A stretch of 64,000 bases of DNA. Source: Fusarium oxysporum f. sp. lycopersici 4287 (lineage: Eukaryota; Ascomycota; Sordariomycetes; Hypocreales; Nectriaceae). Position 1 is the stretch's first letter. Every line of letters starts with the position of its first letter. The stretch is taken from assembly GCF_000149955.1 (NCBI RefSeq), contig NC_030986.1, positions 2,820,084 through 2,884,083 of the forward strand, in the 5' to 3' direction. The position numbers and the translations under genes were made by a program. Of this stretch, positions 1 to 14,019 are shown piece after piece. The notes under the pieces are model-generated. The model was not told where the DNA came from and made no database searches. It worked only from the letters and a program-made list of their open reading frames with translations.

Positions 1-624
1 GATGACGTATCGGGAGTTAACTCGTCGCAGAGGAACACCGTTGATCTTGAAGGGGCCGGTGACGAGGAGGACACCCTGGTCGAGGGACTTCAGGAGAATG
101 ACACGCTTGCCACGGAAGCGGCCAGCGAGGAGGATGAGGACAGTGCCGGGCTGGAGGGACTTGCGAGGGGCCCAAGATCGGACAGCCTTGCGGACCTGTG
201 GTTTTCAGCTGTTAGCAGGCTGGCACTTGGTTAAGCTGAATATTGCTGCAGGCAGTTGCTATATGTAGAGAAGGTGCAGTCGTCAATCGATATTTGTCGC
301 AGGTTTTGCAGATCTGTGCGTTCGATATATATATGGCATTGAAATTCGAAGCTTTTCGTCGTTCAAAGTGTGTCCTTCTTGCGATGGCAGTCGGATTGCC
401 ATGAACCAAACTCATTCTCTCAACTCCTCGGTTCCCATATCCCAACCGCGCACTCCGAAACATAACGCAACTGCCTGCAAATGCATCGCAATCATCACCA
501 AAAGACTCACCTTCTTGTTCTCGGCATCGTCGTCAGCGGGGTACCACTTCTTAGCCTTCTCCGAAGAGGCAGGAACCTCTCGGGTCGACTTTCCGAATGT
601 CTTGCTCGTGGGCTTCGCCGACAT
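1..624 (-). CDS. RPL6: 60S ribosomal protein L6 (eL6), 3' part cut off by window edge
   Basis: Two exons on the minus strand. Exon 1 (624-511) encodes 38 residues starting [14 protein letters not shown] 310-bp intron (510-196, donor GTGAGT, branch-like GCTAAC near 206-218, acceptor CAG) follows, and exon 2 runs from 195 off the left edge in phase 0. Exon 2 contains the eL6 signatures [17 protein letters not shown] and [16 protein letters not shown], so this is the cytosolic large-subunit protein eL6. A long first intron soon after the start is usual for fungal ribosomal protein genes. It is divergent from HSP78, with a shared spacer of about 680 bp. The C-terminal part is missing only because the window ends. 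The family call is very secure and the intron placement is well supported by frame. Confidence 0.93.
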
Positions 625-1303
625 TGTGACTCTCCTGGCTGGTTGACTTGGGGTTGGGTGAAAAGAGGAAGTGAAGTCGGTGGTGTTGAGGTGGTGTAGG
701 CCCAAAATGTAAATTGTCTTTGTGGGCGAAGCCTAGAAAGTGTGGCGAACTGCCCAATCAAAATCGAGCCAAAGTCCCCACCGACTGAGTCACGTGGTAG
801 ATCTTCTTAGGGCAGAATGAGCCAGTTGTGGTTGTGGTTGCCAAAATTTTCTAGCGTGCCACTTAATAACGAGATAGCCTTAGAAGTTGGTTAAGACCAA
901 CAATGTACAAGCATCACATGATTTAATTATGCCTGAATGGCAGAAGCATGAGAAAGAAGAACATACCAGAAGATTTGCGTTTGCAAATACCCGTGTTTCT
1001 GGTCTCCTTACCTTGCTTCTCACTAGACAAGCTGCCTCTTAGGCGACAGAATATATGCGTGAGGCCATCACGTAAGTTTTCTGTCTTGCGCAGTCAGTCA
1101 CATGATTATCGGATACAAGTTGGCGCTACTTATCTTATCAGCTCTAGCGTCTCTCAATGACGGATGATCGAACTTGCGAGAATATGCTCCATTCGCCTTG
1201 AAGCGTGTAGCCGAGTTTCGTGTCGTAGATAATAAAAGGTCTCCCGCATGTTGAAGAAATCCACGATCTTGTCCTCGTTTTCTTTCCTTTAGACGTTCTT
1301 TAC
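625..1303. promoter_or_regulatory. Divergent promoter region between eL6 and HSP78
   Basis: This intergenic spacer sits between two genes transcribed away from each other. On the eL6 side there is a CCAATCA box at 754-760. On the HSP78 side, 959-971 reads GAAcaTaCcaGAA, one mismatch from the heat-shock element GAAnnTTCnnGAA, and a TAATAAAAGG TATA-like sequence lies at about 1230-1239, some 65 bp upstream of the HSP78 ATG. These are sequence matches only. The heat-shock reading is plausible because HSP78-type chaperones are heat-induced. Confidence 0.35.
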
Positions 1304-3697
1304 ATGCCTTCTATCACAGTGCCCAACATGCAAGCACGCAAGCAAATAATCACATCAACACAGCGCATGGCTGCTAGTGCCCGGACCCGATCCGTCCAAC
1401 CACTTACACGGGTGCTTGCCACCCAACCTTTGAGACCAACTTCTCTACGATTGATTCCAAGTCTTGCTATCAGGTCATATGCCAATGGCCGTCCACATCC
1501 TCCTGGTGGCACTCACCGGATGAATATGGGCGGCGAAGAAGAGAAGCCTGCTCTAGAACAATTTGGTATCGACTTGACTGCCCGAGCCAAGGATGGAAAG
1601 CTGGATCCAGTTATTGGAAGAGACGCAGAGATTCAGCGAACCATTCAAATCTTGTCAAGGCGAACCAAGAATAATCCAGTCCTGATCGGTAACGCAGGTA
1701 CTGGAAAGACAGCAATTCTTGAGGGTCTTGCCCTCCGTATTGTCCGAGGTGACGTCCCTGAGAGTATCAAGAACAAGAGGGTCATCAGCCTTGACCTTGG
1801 CTCTCTCATTGCCGGCGCTAAGTTCAGAGGAGACTTTGAAGAGAGGTTAAAGAAGGTCTTGACAGAGGTGGAACAAGCTCAAGGAGAAGTTATTCTTTTT
1901 ATTGATGAATTGCACACACTCCTCGGACTTGGGAAGGCTGAAGGGTCTATTGATGCATCAAATCTCCTGAAGCCTGCTTTGGCCCGTGGCGAACTTCAAT
2001 GCTGTGGTGCAACAACTCTCAACGAATATCGTCAAATCGAGAAGGACGTTGCGCTGGCTCGACGATTCCAACCTATCATTGTTAGCGAGCCCTCTGTGGA
2101 GGATACAATCAGTATTCTCCGAGGTATCAAAGACAAGTACGAAGTTCACCATGGTGTCCGCATTACAGATGGCGCTTTGGTGGCTGCTGCTACATTGTCC
2201 AACCGCTACATTACCGATCGATTTTTACCAGATAAGGCTATTGACCTCATGGATGAAGCAGCCAGTCATCTCAAGCTGCAGCATGAGTCCAAGCCCGAGG
2301 ATATAATGCGCCTTGACCACAAGATCATGACCATCCAGATTGAACTTGAGAGTTTGAGGAAGGAGTCAGATATCGCTAGCAAGGAGCGGCGTGAGAAACT
2401 TGAAAGTGACCTCAAGAAACTCAACGAGGAAATTTCTGAGCTCAATGCGCGCTGGGAGAAGGAGCGTGCTGAGATCGAATCAGTCAAGAAGATCCAAGAA
2501 GACCTTGACAAAGCCAAGTTCGAGCTTGAGCAGGCACAGAGAGAAGGGAACTTTGGTCGTGCCTCTGAGCTCAGGTTTGGTGTTATTCCCAACCTCGAGA
2601 AGAAGTTGCCCAAGGAAGGAGAGGTCAAAGAAGCAAAGTCCAGCGATACTCTGATCCACGACTCTGTCAGCCCCGACGATATCGCCAATGTCGTCTCCCG
2701 CATCACAGGCATCCCTGTGTCGAAGCTGACTTCCGGACACATAGAGAAATTGGTTCATATGGAAGATTCCCTCCGCGAAGCAGTCAAAGGCCAAGATGAA
2801 GCCATCAAGGCAGTTTCTAATGCCGTCCGTCTCCAACGAGCTGGCTTGAGTGGCGAGAACAAACCACTGGCCTCCTTCTTCTTCCTGGGCCCTACTGGTG
2901 TGGGTAAGACAGAGCTGTGCAAGAAATTGGCGGGTTTTCTGTTCTCGACTGAATCTGCTGTTGTTCGCTTTGACATGTCAGAATTCCAAGAAAAGCACAC
3001 CATTTCTCGACTTATTGGTGCACCGTCCGGTTACGTCGGCTATGAGGACGCTGGCCAACTGACCGAAGCTGTCCGCCGTAAGCCATATGCTGTGCTTCTC
3101 TTTGACGAGTTTGAAAAGGCACACCGCGATATCTCCGCTCTCCTCCTCCAGGTCCTTGATGAGGGCTACCTCACCGATGCCCAAGGCCACAAGGTTGATT
3201 TCAAGAACACCATTATCGTTCTGACATCGAACTTGGGCGCTGATATCCTTGTTGGCCAAAACCACCTTCACCCCTATACTGAGACACCCGATGGCGAGAT
3301 GGACCCATCAGTCCGTAAGGCTGTCATGGATGTTGTCGCCTCGGCTTACCCACCCGAATTCCTTAACCGTATCGACTCTTTCATTATCTTCAAGCGTCTC
3401 GCCCGCAGCGCTATACGTGATATTGTCGACATTCGCCTTAAGGAGCTCCAGCAGCGTCTTGACGACCGCCGCATTATCCTTTCGGTTCCCGGCGATGTCA
3501 GAGACTGGCTTGCGGAGCGTGGTTACGACCCGAAGTTCGGTGCTCGCCCCCTGAACCGACTCATTACCAATGAGATTGGCAACGGCCTTGCAGACCAGAT
3601 CATCAAAGGGCAGCTGAAAATGGGCGAGACTGCTGAGGTTAAGATCCGTGACGACAAGGAGGGCTTAGATATCATCATCAAGTCCAAGGATGCTTAA
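1304..3697 (+). CDS. HSP78: Mitochondrial ClpB/Hsp104-family disaggregase HSP78
   Basis: Single exon of 797 residues. The first about 60 residues are Arg/Ser/Thr-rich and lack acidic residues, like a mitochondrial presequence, followed by an acidic stretch. There is no ClpB N-terminal substrate domain, which is characteristic of Hsp78. AAA+ module 1 has Walker A GNAGTGKT at about residues 129-136 and Walker B ILFIDE at about 197-202. A long charged middle coiled-coil domain spans about 330-450. Module 2 has Walker A GPTGVGKT at about 529-536 and Walker [10 protein letters not shown] near 596. The protein would act as a hexameric matrix chaperone that resolubilises aggregated proteins with mtHsp70. 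The ATG at 1304 is chosen because it precedes the presequence; another Met at codon 9 is a possible alternative. Confidence 0.95.
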   Translation: MPSITVPNMQARKQIITSTQRMAASARTRSVQPLTRVLATQPLRPTSLRLIPSLAIRSYANGRPHPPGGTHRMNMGGEEEKPALEQFGIDLTARAKDGKLDPVIGRDAEIQRTIQILSRRTKNNPVLIGNAGTGKTAILEGLALRIVRGDVPESIKNKRVISLDLGSLIAGAKFRGDFEERLKKVLTEVEQAQGEVILFIDELHTLLGLGKAEGSIDASNLLKPALARGELQCCGATTLNEYRQIEKDVALARRFQPIIVSEPSVEDTISILRGIKDKYEVHHGVRITDGALVAAATLSNRYITDRFLPDKAIDLMDEAASHLKLQHESKPEDIMRLDHKIMTIQIELESLRKESDIASKERREKLESDLKKLNEEISELNARWEKERAEIESVKKIQEDLDKAKFELEQAQREGNFGRASELRFGVIPNLEKKLPKEGEVKEAKSSDTLIHDSVSPDDIANVVSRITGIPVSKLTSGHIEKLVHMEDSLREAVKGQDEAIKAVSNAVRLQRAGLSGENKPLASFFFLGPTGVGKTELCKKLAGFLFSTESAVVRFDMSEFQEKHTISRLIGAPSGYVGYEDAGQLTEAVRRKPYAVLLFDEFEKAHRDISALLLQVLDEGYLTDAQGHKVDFKNTIIVLTSNLGADILVGQNHLHPYTETPDGEMDPSVRKAVMDVVASAYPPEFLNRIDSFIIFKRLARSAIRDIVDIRLKELQQRLDDRRIILSVPGDVRDWLAERGYDPKFGARPLNRLITNEIGNGLADQIIKGQLKMGETAEVKIRDDKEGLDIIIKSKDA

Positions 3698-4754
3698 ATG
3701 ACCTGACTATGAAGGACTATCCGGGATTCTTTTAATGACTTAATGTGTTTCATGTCTAATTCGTACCGTTTGTATAACAAAAGCGTATATAGCATCATAG
3801 AATGTAACTAAACACCAAATAATGCATAACCACTCAATTGAGACCAACCCATATCAAAACGCACTGAAGAATGTCATGTTTCATATTGCTGGTGGAATTA
3901 ATTCTGCTTGGAACATTGTGGCTTAAATCTTTGATGCAAAGCAGACTTGTGCGATCCTCTAGGAGGCAGGGTCTTGACTCGGGTCGGTGTCTCATGGATC
4001 CGTTCCCCATACGTTTGCCCTTCTAAAAGGTCTTCCGTTCAAGATTAAAGTCAGTATTCGGGACACAAGCCTCTGGTCCTCTTAGCCAAAAAACTAGAGA
4101 CCGTGTGTCACTCAAATCAACTAAGCCTCGCGGTTTCACTAAAGATTTGGAATAAAACAGAGAATCTCTACAACAGGCCAATCTCGCGGTGGCCCAAATT
4201 CATGCCTCGTTTATAACCCTCGTTACTTGAGTTGCTCATCATGGTCATGTTCCCTAAGTGACATGGGAAAGAAAGAAATTAACAAACGATAGATATACCA
4301 GTGCGCCACGGTTTGCGGGAGTATTGTAAAATCAGCGAGGATGCATTCTTTTCAAAGAGCAAACAACACCCGATTGATGACTGTACAAATATCCCGGGGA
4401 TCCCCATAAGACGCCTCCCATCATCACCCGACTTTTCCTCCAAGAAGAAAAAAAGAGAAAGTACGTTCTGTGGTCCTCAAGAAGCGAGCTGACGCTAGCG
4501 ATGGCAAGCAGATGTTGACCAGAAGGCTCACAGTGAAGCACCATTGAGAGAAGAAGGAAGCGTTAAAAGAGGTTGCTTAAACAGAAAACGTGAATAGACG
4601 CGACTTTGGTTCAAGGATTTATCTTCGATTGGTTGACCGATAACTTTGCAAATTACAACCGAAACCTCGAGTCGAGACAAAGAGCCATTTGAGAGTATAT
4701 GGCAGAGCAGGAGAGAAAAAGCGAGTTTTTATGGAGAGGCCTCTCGACATCTTT
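3698..4754. other. Convergent intergenic region, no gene seen
   Basis: This is about 1.05 kb between the 3' ends of HSP78 and ARF1. It should hold both 3' UTRs. Short open frames here have no recognisable product and I found no RNA gene. Confidence 0.5.
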
Positions 4755-7216
<2,462 letters not shown>

Positions 7217-7936
7217 ATGTACTTCGTCTCTGCGGCCAAGGCCCTCGTGGCCGCTGCTGTCTTCTCAGCTGTCACTGCTCACAACATCGTCCTGCCTGCT
7301 CACGGCCGAGAATGCTTTCACGAGTCCCTACACAAGGACGACACTATGACTGTCACTTTCCAGGTTGGCGATCGTGAATTCGGTAGCGCAGGCAACCTTG
7401 ATATCGACTTCTGGGTACGTGGCTTTGGGAGCTAGGCAAACAATCAAGATATTAACTTATAGCCAGATCACCAACCCTGCTGGCCAATACGAGACAAACG
7501 AGAAGAGTATCTCCAACGGCGATTATTCGTTCACAGCTAAGCATGATGGCAAATACATATACTGCTTCGGAAATGAGAACTGGGGTGCCAACACCAAGGA
7601 GGTCTCCTTCAACGTCCACGGAATCGTCTACGTGAGCGAGCACGAAATGCCTGCCGACCCCCTCGACCGTGAAGGTAAATGAGCATTCTCCCGTCTGGGA
7701 ATGACCAAGTTAGCTTACAACATTCTGCAGTTCGGAAGCTGTCCGATCTTCTTGCCCAGGTCAAGGACGAACAAGAATACATCGTGATCCGTGAGCGCAC
7801 CCACCGAAACACCGCCGAGAGCACAAACAGCCGAGTCAAGTGGTGGAACATGTTCGTCATTGGTGTTGTCATTGGTGAATCTCTCTTCCAGGTCTGGTGG
7901 CTGCGACGTTTCTTCGAGGTCAAGCGGGTGGTTTAA
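7217..7936 (+). CDS. EMP24: p24 family cargo receptor Emp24
   Basis: Three exons (7217-7414, 7467-7674, 7731-7936) give 203 residues, the same length as I recall for yeast Emp24. The product has a signal peptide (about 1-21, ending near VTAHN), a luminal GOLD domain, a membrane-proximal stretch with the strongly conserved EQEYIVIRERTHRNTAEST, a transmembrane segment (about 175-192) and a short tail RRFFEVKRVV with the diaromatic FF motif used for COPII/COPI sorting. Emp24 works in p24 heteromers cycling between ER and Golgi, for example in exit of GPI-anchored proteins. The acceptor of intron 1 is the CAG at 7464-7466 rather than the TAG at 7460-7462, because only the former keeps frame. Confidence 0.95.
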
Positions 7937-8491
7937 GGGGTAGACTTAGGTGCATGACGGCTTGATAAAAGATCAACTCATTGAAATACTCGGAAATGTT
8001 GTTTGTTTGACGAACCGCAAATGTGAAGAACGGATTGGCGCAGTATTATATTGGGAGTACTTCAGGGAGGATGAAACGATGATACAAAAGAGCAATTGGA
8101 AACCTACGCAAATGTGATGATAGGGAGAGCATGTAATATAACATTTTACGTTGAGAAGAGCCCCATGTCGCTTGCATCTGGATCAAGACAGGGTCCCAGG
8201 AAGTCTACGTGACTGCTTTGATGTTATTTTACAAATCATCTTCGGTAGATGCACACAGTTTTGAAATTTCAAATTCATTATTCAACCCGAGCAAGTCTAT
8301 GACCAATTATCCTGGAAAACATGTCTTGTATACTACAATGCCTTGTAGCTCAAATCAAGGTCATTCATCTCGTTGGCGTATTTCATCACTGACATGACAC
8401 GATATGAACCCGCAAGAAAACCCCAGAAAAGCAAAACCAACGCCTTGTTTTGACTCTCAGAGCCATTGCATGCAAAAGGTGAGGAGATCAT
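7937..8491. other. Convergent 3' intergenic region
   Basis: About 555 bp between the ends of EMP24 and the DUF3405 gene. It presumably holds both 3' UTRs; nothing else is recognised. Confidence 0.5.
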
Positions 8492-11491
8492 TTAGGCTCC
8501 AGGATCAGACTCAGGGGCTTTACCCGCCTCAGCATCAGCATCAGCCTCAGGGGCCTCAACAGGCAGCTCGACATCTTTGACGGGATGAAGCAGCATAGGA
8601 GGCAGACACATTCTGCCCTCGCCACCACGCATGTTGCCAACTCCCTTACCTTTTTTGCTCTTATCCTCGGTACCTTCAAATTCCTCGCCGCCGTCATTGT
8701 TCACTCGAAGACCTAGCCAGCGACGATACATATTTGGTGCAAAGCCCGAATTGTAGAACCAGGAAAGGCCGTGCATGTTGTGTTCGCGATCACCAAAGAT
8801 GCTGGTTCGAGAGCCTCCACTTGCGCCGTCACGGCCGTTATTGTAAACCTGTGCCATGTACGCTGTAGGCCAATTTCGATCAACATAGACAGGATGGGGC
8901 ACAGCGACGGCCTTGTAGCCATGCTGCAGAGCGACAGTGGCAGGCCACATCTCAGGGAAGGCGAATTGCTTCTTGAAAGCCGTCATTTTGTGCATAGTTG
9001 TCAGAAGTCGCCGCGACATACGCGAAGTGGTGATGATGTTGGCCCGGCGGGGAGGGAGTCCCTCGGATCGGTTGTAGCCTGTGATGTCCTCCTTGAGACC
9101 CCAAGTCGTACCATCAGGGTTAAAGATCGGGTTAAGCGCAATGTAATCGGCCTCTTCTCCAACGCCCCATTTGTAGTGATCCTTCTCGTAGGAGGTAGGA
9201 GCAACAGGATCGTTGCCAGGCTCAAACCAGTCATCATCGTCCTTAGGACGAAGGGGTCCCCATACAGTGCGGTGGCCTTTGGTGTCAGAGTCAGGGGACT
9301 TGCCCTCAAGACCAGGAACTCCCTTCCAGACATTGTCAGCGCCTACGACACCCATCTGACTCTGAACCCGAGCCATCTGTGAGAAGTCTTCCCAGCTACC
9401 GTGAATACTGGGGAAATAGAAGCGAGAGTTGCGCTCCCAGAGACCCTTGCGAGGCTGTGATTTAGACCAGTTCTCAAGCTTGGTAAAGAGATCGTAATAG
9501 TGACCTGTGTAGCGCACATCCATTTCCCATTGCCAGAAGTAGTCGTATTCAGGATGCTTGTGGGCAAAGTACTGCATGGCCATGGACAGACCGCGGTACA
9601 CGCCGTGAACGGGGAGATCAGGACCACGAGTGAAGTGGTCGTAGATACCCTGGTAAAGAGCGAGCATCTGTGTCTCGGACCACAGCGTAACCAAGCCTCT
9701 GAACTCTTCAGGAATGGCCTCCTCAATGCGCTCGTGGTAGATTCTTTCGTCCGCCCACACCGGATGAGCAGCTTCATTCTTGACCTGAACTAGGAGATGG
9801 ATATCATAGCGACCACCAGATGTCACAGCGAGCTCAGTAATGAGAGATCGAAGGTTGGCAATATCATCTTCGCGCCAGTTGTACTCGTCCCAGCAGCGCA
9901 CAACAACAGCAGTTCGTGGCACCCCGCTCCCAGCAGCCTTGGGCGACGCATTATTGGAATTCCCAGGCTTTTCTTCCTGGTTTTTCTCGTCCTCCTTGCT
10001 ATCCTTAGATTCGGTCTCGTGGGGCTTTCCAGATTGCGACTCTTCTGCTTTTAATTCCTGAGGCTTTGACTCACTTGATTGAGACACAGAAGCCTCGGTA
10101 GGCTCAGTCTTTGAGTCATCAACCTTTGAGTATGCGACCTGTGATGCCTCGGACTTGAATTGTTGAGTAATTTTTGGTTTTGACGTCTCAACCTGAGAGA
10201 CAGCGGTCTCTTTGTCAGCCTCGGGCTTATCCTCCTTAGCACCGCGGCGCTCCAGAGTTGAAGTAGGAAGTGGCTTAGGCTTGGGTTCGTGCGCAAAGAA
10301 GCCATGAGGAGTCTGGATTTTGGAGGGAAGCTCCTTGAAGCGAGCCTGGTTGGCCTTGAAGCAACGGCGCTGGACATCAGCCCAGTCAATCTGTCGATAG
10401 TCCACGCGAGGAGTCTTCTCCCAGACAGCATCCGACCCTTCCTTTTGTCCATGTTCACCAACGCTAAGACCACCATTTCTTGAGGAATAGCCAAACCCAT
10501 AGGGGCCATAGCGGCCATAACGGTCGAAACAAATGTTCTCGGGCAGGTTCAGGGTCTCGTAGGATCCGATGGCATGCTCAGGGAATCCTTGGGGGCGACC
10601 ATTATAGTATCGGAGCTGGGGAACCCGTATTGTGCCGTCAGCATCTAGAAAACATTCTTTGCTTCCGGTTTCCTCACTTCGGTTCCCATAATCGCTCCAG
10701 TCGTTGCTTTTAGGGAGCTTCTTCTTGTTGACCTTGGAATCATCCTGGGGCTTGTTCTCCTTTTCCTCCGCGGCACCACCTTTTGTCTCGGCCTTAACGT
10801 CGTCCTCTGGCTTGACTTCGTCCCTCGCTTCCTTCTTGGTAGGATTTGCGCCTTGAGCTTGGGCTTCAATTTCTTCGGTAGCGGCCCTGTCGGTTTCGTC
10901 GGTATCCTTGTCGCTCTTAATTTCGTTTTGCTTGCTCCAGTCATTGCCTTCACTTAGCATCTCAGGCTCATCCTTCACATGAGGCCATTCCGGCTTTAGC
11001 TCCTCGAAAGTGACCAGGCTCTTGAGACCACCATAGTATCTTTCCAAGAAGGGGAACTTCTCCCAAGCAGGTGGCGGTGGCGGTGGGCGGTTATCAACCT
11101 TACCGTTGGCAACTTTCCAGTTCTCAACTTGGCTGGCTCGTACAAGACTCAACACCATAACGATAATGAATGTGATCACAGTGCAAAATAAGTAGCGAGT
11201 GACCTTGTTTGGCATTCGGTAGGGGTACACTTTGGCAATCCTTCGTCTAAGAGGGAGAGGTTTCTTTTGGTGACTGGGCAACATCAAAAGTCCACTGCTC
11301 GCAGATCCAGATGTATGCCTTGAAGAGCCAGCTGAAGAGCTCTCAGGGGAGTATGGCTCGTCTTCGTAGTCATCTTCATCCTCGGTTGAATAGTCGTCGT
11401 CAGAATATCGTTCCTTCGTTGGAGAGTTGACTTTTTGATATAGTGGGAGCTGAGGCTCGCGCGGCCGCAGTGGATTTGGCAGCAACCCCAT
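8492..11491 (-). CDS. Large type II membrane protein, DUF3405 family
   Basis: One uninterrupted reading frame of 999 residues. A short Ser/Asp/Glu-rich N-terminal tail precedes a basic patch and one transmembrane helix at about residues 99-119 (LFCTVITFIIVMVLSLV), then a low-complexity Lys/Glu stem to about 530. The globular part starts around AVVVRCWDEYNWREDD and includes VHGVYRGLSMAMQYFAHKHP and WQWEMDVRYTGHYYDLF. I recognise this as the fungal DUF3405 family. The topology, a cytosolic tail then a stalk then a luminal domain, is that of Golgi glycosyltransferases, and the E-x-D in WEMDVRY could bind a metal-nucleotide sugar, but that is inference. The family has no established reaction that I know of. 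Confidence 0.8.
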   Translation of the reverse strand: MGLLPNPLRPREPQLPLYQKVNSPTKERYSDDDYSTEDEDDYEDEPYSPESSSAGSSRHTSGSASSGLLMLPSHQKKPLPLRRRIAKVYPYRMPNKVTRYLFCTVITFIIVMVLSLVRASQVENWKVANGKVDNRPPPPPPAWEKFPFLERYYGGLKSLVTFEELKPEWPHVKDEPEMLSEGNDWSKQNEIKSDKDTDETDRAATEEIEAQAQGANPTKKEARDEVKPEDDVKAETKGGAAEEKENKPQDDSKVNKKKLPKSNDWSDYGNRSEETGSKECFLDADGTIRVPQLRYYNGRPQGFPEHAIGSYETLNLPENICFDRYGRYGPYGFGYSSRNGGLSVGEHGQKEGSDAVWEKTPRVDYRQIDWADVQRRCFKANQARFKELPSKIQTPHGFFAHEPKPKPLPTSTLERRGAKEDKPEADKETAVSQVETSKPKITQQFKSEASQVAYSKVDDSKTEPTEASVSQSSESKPQELKAEESQSGKPHETESKDSKEDEKNQEEKPGNSNNASPKAAGSGVPRTAVVVRCWDEYNWREDDIANLRSLITELAVTSGGRYDIHLLVQVKNEAAHPVWADERIYHERIEEAIPEEFRGLVTLWSETQMLALYQGIYDHFTRGPDLPVHGVYRGLSMAMQYFAHKHPEYDYFWQWEMDVRYTGHYYDLFTKLENWSKSQPRKGLWERNSRFYFPSIHGSWEDFSQMARVQSQMGVVGADNVWKGVPGLEGKSPDSDTKGHRTVWGPLRPKDDDDWFEPGNDPVAPTSYEKDHYKWGVGEEADYIALNPIFNPDGTTWGLKEDITGYNRSEGLPPRRANIITTSRMSRRLLTTMHKMTAFKKQFAFPEMWPATVALQHGYKAVAVPHPVYVDRNWPTAYMAQVYNNGRDGASGGSRTSIFGDREHNMHGLSWFYNSGFAPNMYRRWLGLRVNNDGGEEFEGTEDKSKKGKGVGNMRGGEGRMCLPPMLLHPVKDVELPVEAPEADADAEAGKAPESDPGA

Positions 11492-12890
11492 AATGGGACT
11501 ATTATATATCTCTGGGAAGGAATGTTAGCGATTGACGGAGGAATCTTAGGTCTCAGAACTACCCAGAGGGTACTGACCTTTTCGACCAGAGGGAACAATT
11601 TCTCAGCACTTTGTGATACTCAATTATCGAAGTTAGAGTGACTGGTTGATGCTAAAATAACAACTTGCTTGAATGATATGAGCTCCTGAGTATTACAAAA
11701 AAAAAATTGGCATATAAAGCATGGAGAGCTGGGAAAAGTTGTTATCTCGCTGCGATTTAGACCGCTCTTAGCTGTGGTTGACCCATGATGGGAGCTCCGT
11801 CATTCGCTGGTCTGTTTTGTTACGGATCCGGCTGTTGCTGAGCAACGCTCAGCTTGGGTTTAGATGCGACGTCAGCCCTTGATACGGCTTGTATCGCCAA
11901 GCATGACAATCAAATAGCCGCTGACAAGCCAAAGACTGTTTGGATGCATGGATATGAGGCCTTCCATGGATTGAGTTTCCCAGGGTCTTTCGACACTTCG
12001 TCTTGCATGTTTACCAATGCCCGTGTGATTGTGTTGATCAGTGCAAGCTGGCTGTGCCTCAACTTTAGTTCCGAATCAAGGATAAGGAATGAGATAAAGA
12101 GGAAAACACCCGAGTTACTCTGCTTCTTTCTTGTCGAATTCCATGCAACTGCTTAAAAACCTGGTCGCTTGGCGTTTAGATAGCGCGAAGATATTATTCT
12201 GACCACCATCACAGCGCTTTGTCCAGGGTAGCTTTGACGATCTTGTACCCAAACACAGTCAAGCTTCATAGAACACTCAATCAAATCATTCTATGCCGTC
12301 TTACCTTGTTAGCCTTTCTCTTTGCGATCCGATACGCCGCTCACTAGTGACATAATATTGTCCTATTCGTCGGAAATTCCAGAGCCACAAGACTGTGTAG
12401 CTTCAATCCAACGTCATGCCCCGCCGACGGCTGCAGCGCATATCAATTCACTACTGTTTAACCAAACAGATTGATCAAATCCAAGGCTTGCTTTGCAGCT
12501 CGCTATGGTGGCTGCCAACACGCCTGTCGGAACGTCGGGGTTGGGTTGGTTAGTTGCGACGCTGGCTGAGCATCATATGACGATCCCCTCTTGTCGCTTC
12601 TTTCACCGTCTCCAATTCTTGACTTGACCTTGCCCTGTAAGACTCGGCTGTTGTCTCAGGCGATTTATTTAAATACTGCAGTGGTTCACTCTCCGATTTT
12701 ATTTGGAAGAGGTCGACCGTTGTAAATCGTTCTATAAGTTGAAACAGCTCTCATCAATATCACATCACACTTACACGGCTCTCCAACACCCCGCTCTCCA
12801 ACCACATAGCGGCATTGTGGTCGCCAATTTGTCCCAAACAGGCCCTCTTCATCTTCAAAGAAAGAGACTACTCTGCCTTTTTATCTTAAA
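11492..12890. promoter_or_regulatory. Divergent intergenic region, DUF3405 gene / luciferase-domain gene
   Basis: About 1.4 kb. It holds the 5' leaders of both flanking genes. A run of nine A residues lies near 11697-11706. Open frames here are short and featureless. No RNA gene was seen. Confidence 0.4.
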
Positions 12891-13864
12891 ATGTCATCAA
12901 TTGCAATCGCTTCAGCCGAGACCTTGTCTTCTCCCCCTCCCGATCTCCAAGGCGAAGCTGAATTGGAACATCTCAAGATCTCCTATGCGCTTCGCCAGCA
13001 GCCCGTTTCCGTAACTCTTGATGGTAAAACCATCTTCTTGTCGTCCCTTATCTTAGTTCTGCTTATTCACTTCCTTGATTCATGTCACGCCGAGGTAGTC
13101 ATTGCTTCATTCCCAATAGTGCTGCTCGTCCACAACGACTACCAGAACTTCCTCAACCTTGGCCCTGGTGGCACGCCCTCCACTTTCAGCGGCTACCTGC
13201 GTATATCATGGTTCCGTCTTTGGGCTCTCAGCGACCCGTTTGCGGCCCCAAAGCCTGACCCTATGCGTCTCCCAACATCAGGTATCCTCCGACGCCAGCG
13301 TCTCCCATACCGCGCAGGTCCTCGACCTGTTGTTGCTGGCATAGCACCCCAAAGACAACTTGATCAGCACGGATCTCGAGTATGCTACCGAGCTCTCCGT
13401 TGGTCCATGGCCAAGTTAGCGAATAGGAGCCCTAAAAAGTTTGGCACTGAGAAGTCGTGCATAGAGAAGCATGGGTTGGCACTGTTTGCCAGGCATCCAG
13501 TACAAACGAATTGCCAGGGCGAGATCTGTCATGTTCACGACTCGGACCACTCCATGCATATGTGTTTACACCCGGACGATATCAAGGAGGTGTTAGAAAA
13601 AGGCTGGGGTCAGAGGCATCCACTCGCTTGGAGAAGTCGGTTCCTCAAGAGCCCCGTCTCCCCAGACTTTGTCATGATCTATGCACCACGAGGTGAGACT
13701 TGCTTCTAGGCAACTGGCAAGAAGTTGCGAACATAAACAATGGGCTGACGAGACTTTCATTAGATGACGAAGAATTACAGGTCATCTGCAATATTATCGA
13801 AGCTGCTATATGGTACACTGTCGCCGAAGAACTCGAAATGGGGATATGTCCAAAATCCATGTAA
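12891..13864 (+). CDS. Fungal luciferase-domain membrane protein
   Basis: Two exons, 12891-13692 and 13764-13864 (phase 1, donor GTGAGA, acceptor TAG), give 300 residues. A hydrophobic segment at about 46-60 (IFLSSLILVLLIHFL) suggests a membrane anchor. The C-terminal half has EICHVHDSDHSMHMCLHPDD followed by EKGWGQRHPLA and FVMIYAPR, then after the intron DDEELQVICNIIEAA. This is the pattern of the fungal domain labelled Luciferase (Pfam PF17648, number from memory). Members of this family are not known to emit light and I do not assign a substrate. The intron is needed to reach the conserved last helix; without it the frame stops at 13709. Confidence 0.78.
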
Positions 13865-14019
13865 ACCTACATTGAGTTAGGCATATGGATGCGAATAAGG
13901 AAATGCTCATATTGTGAAAATGAATTATTGCCTAGGATGTGGCTTCTAGTATCAGAGCTAATGGGTATCTTACAATGCAATAAAATCTTCTTCCAATGCC
14001 AACATCGGATGTAGACCTT

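Noticed and set aside
196..505. GTGATGA near the donor of the eL6 intron as a snoRNA C box
   Set aside because: No D box at suitable distance; the only CTGA lies next to the acceptor almost 290 nt away.
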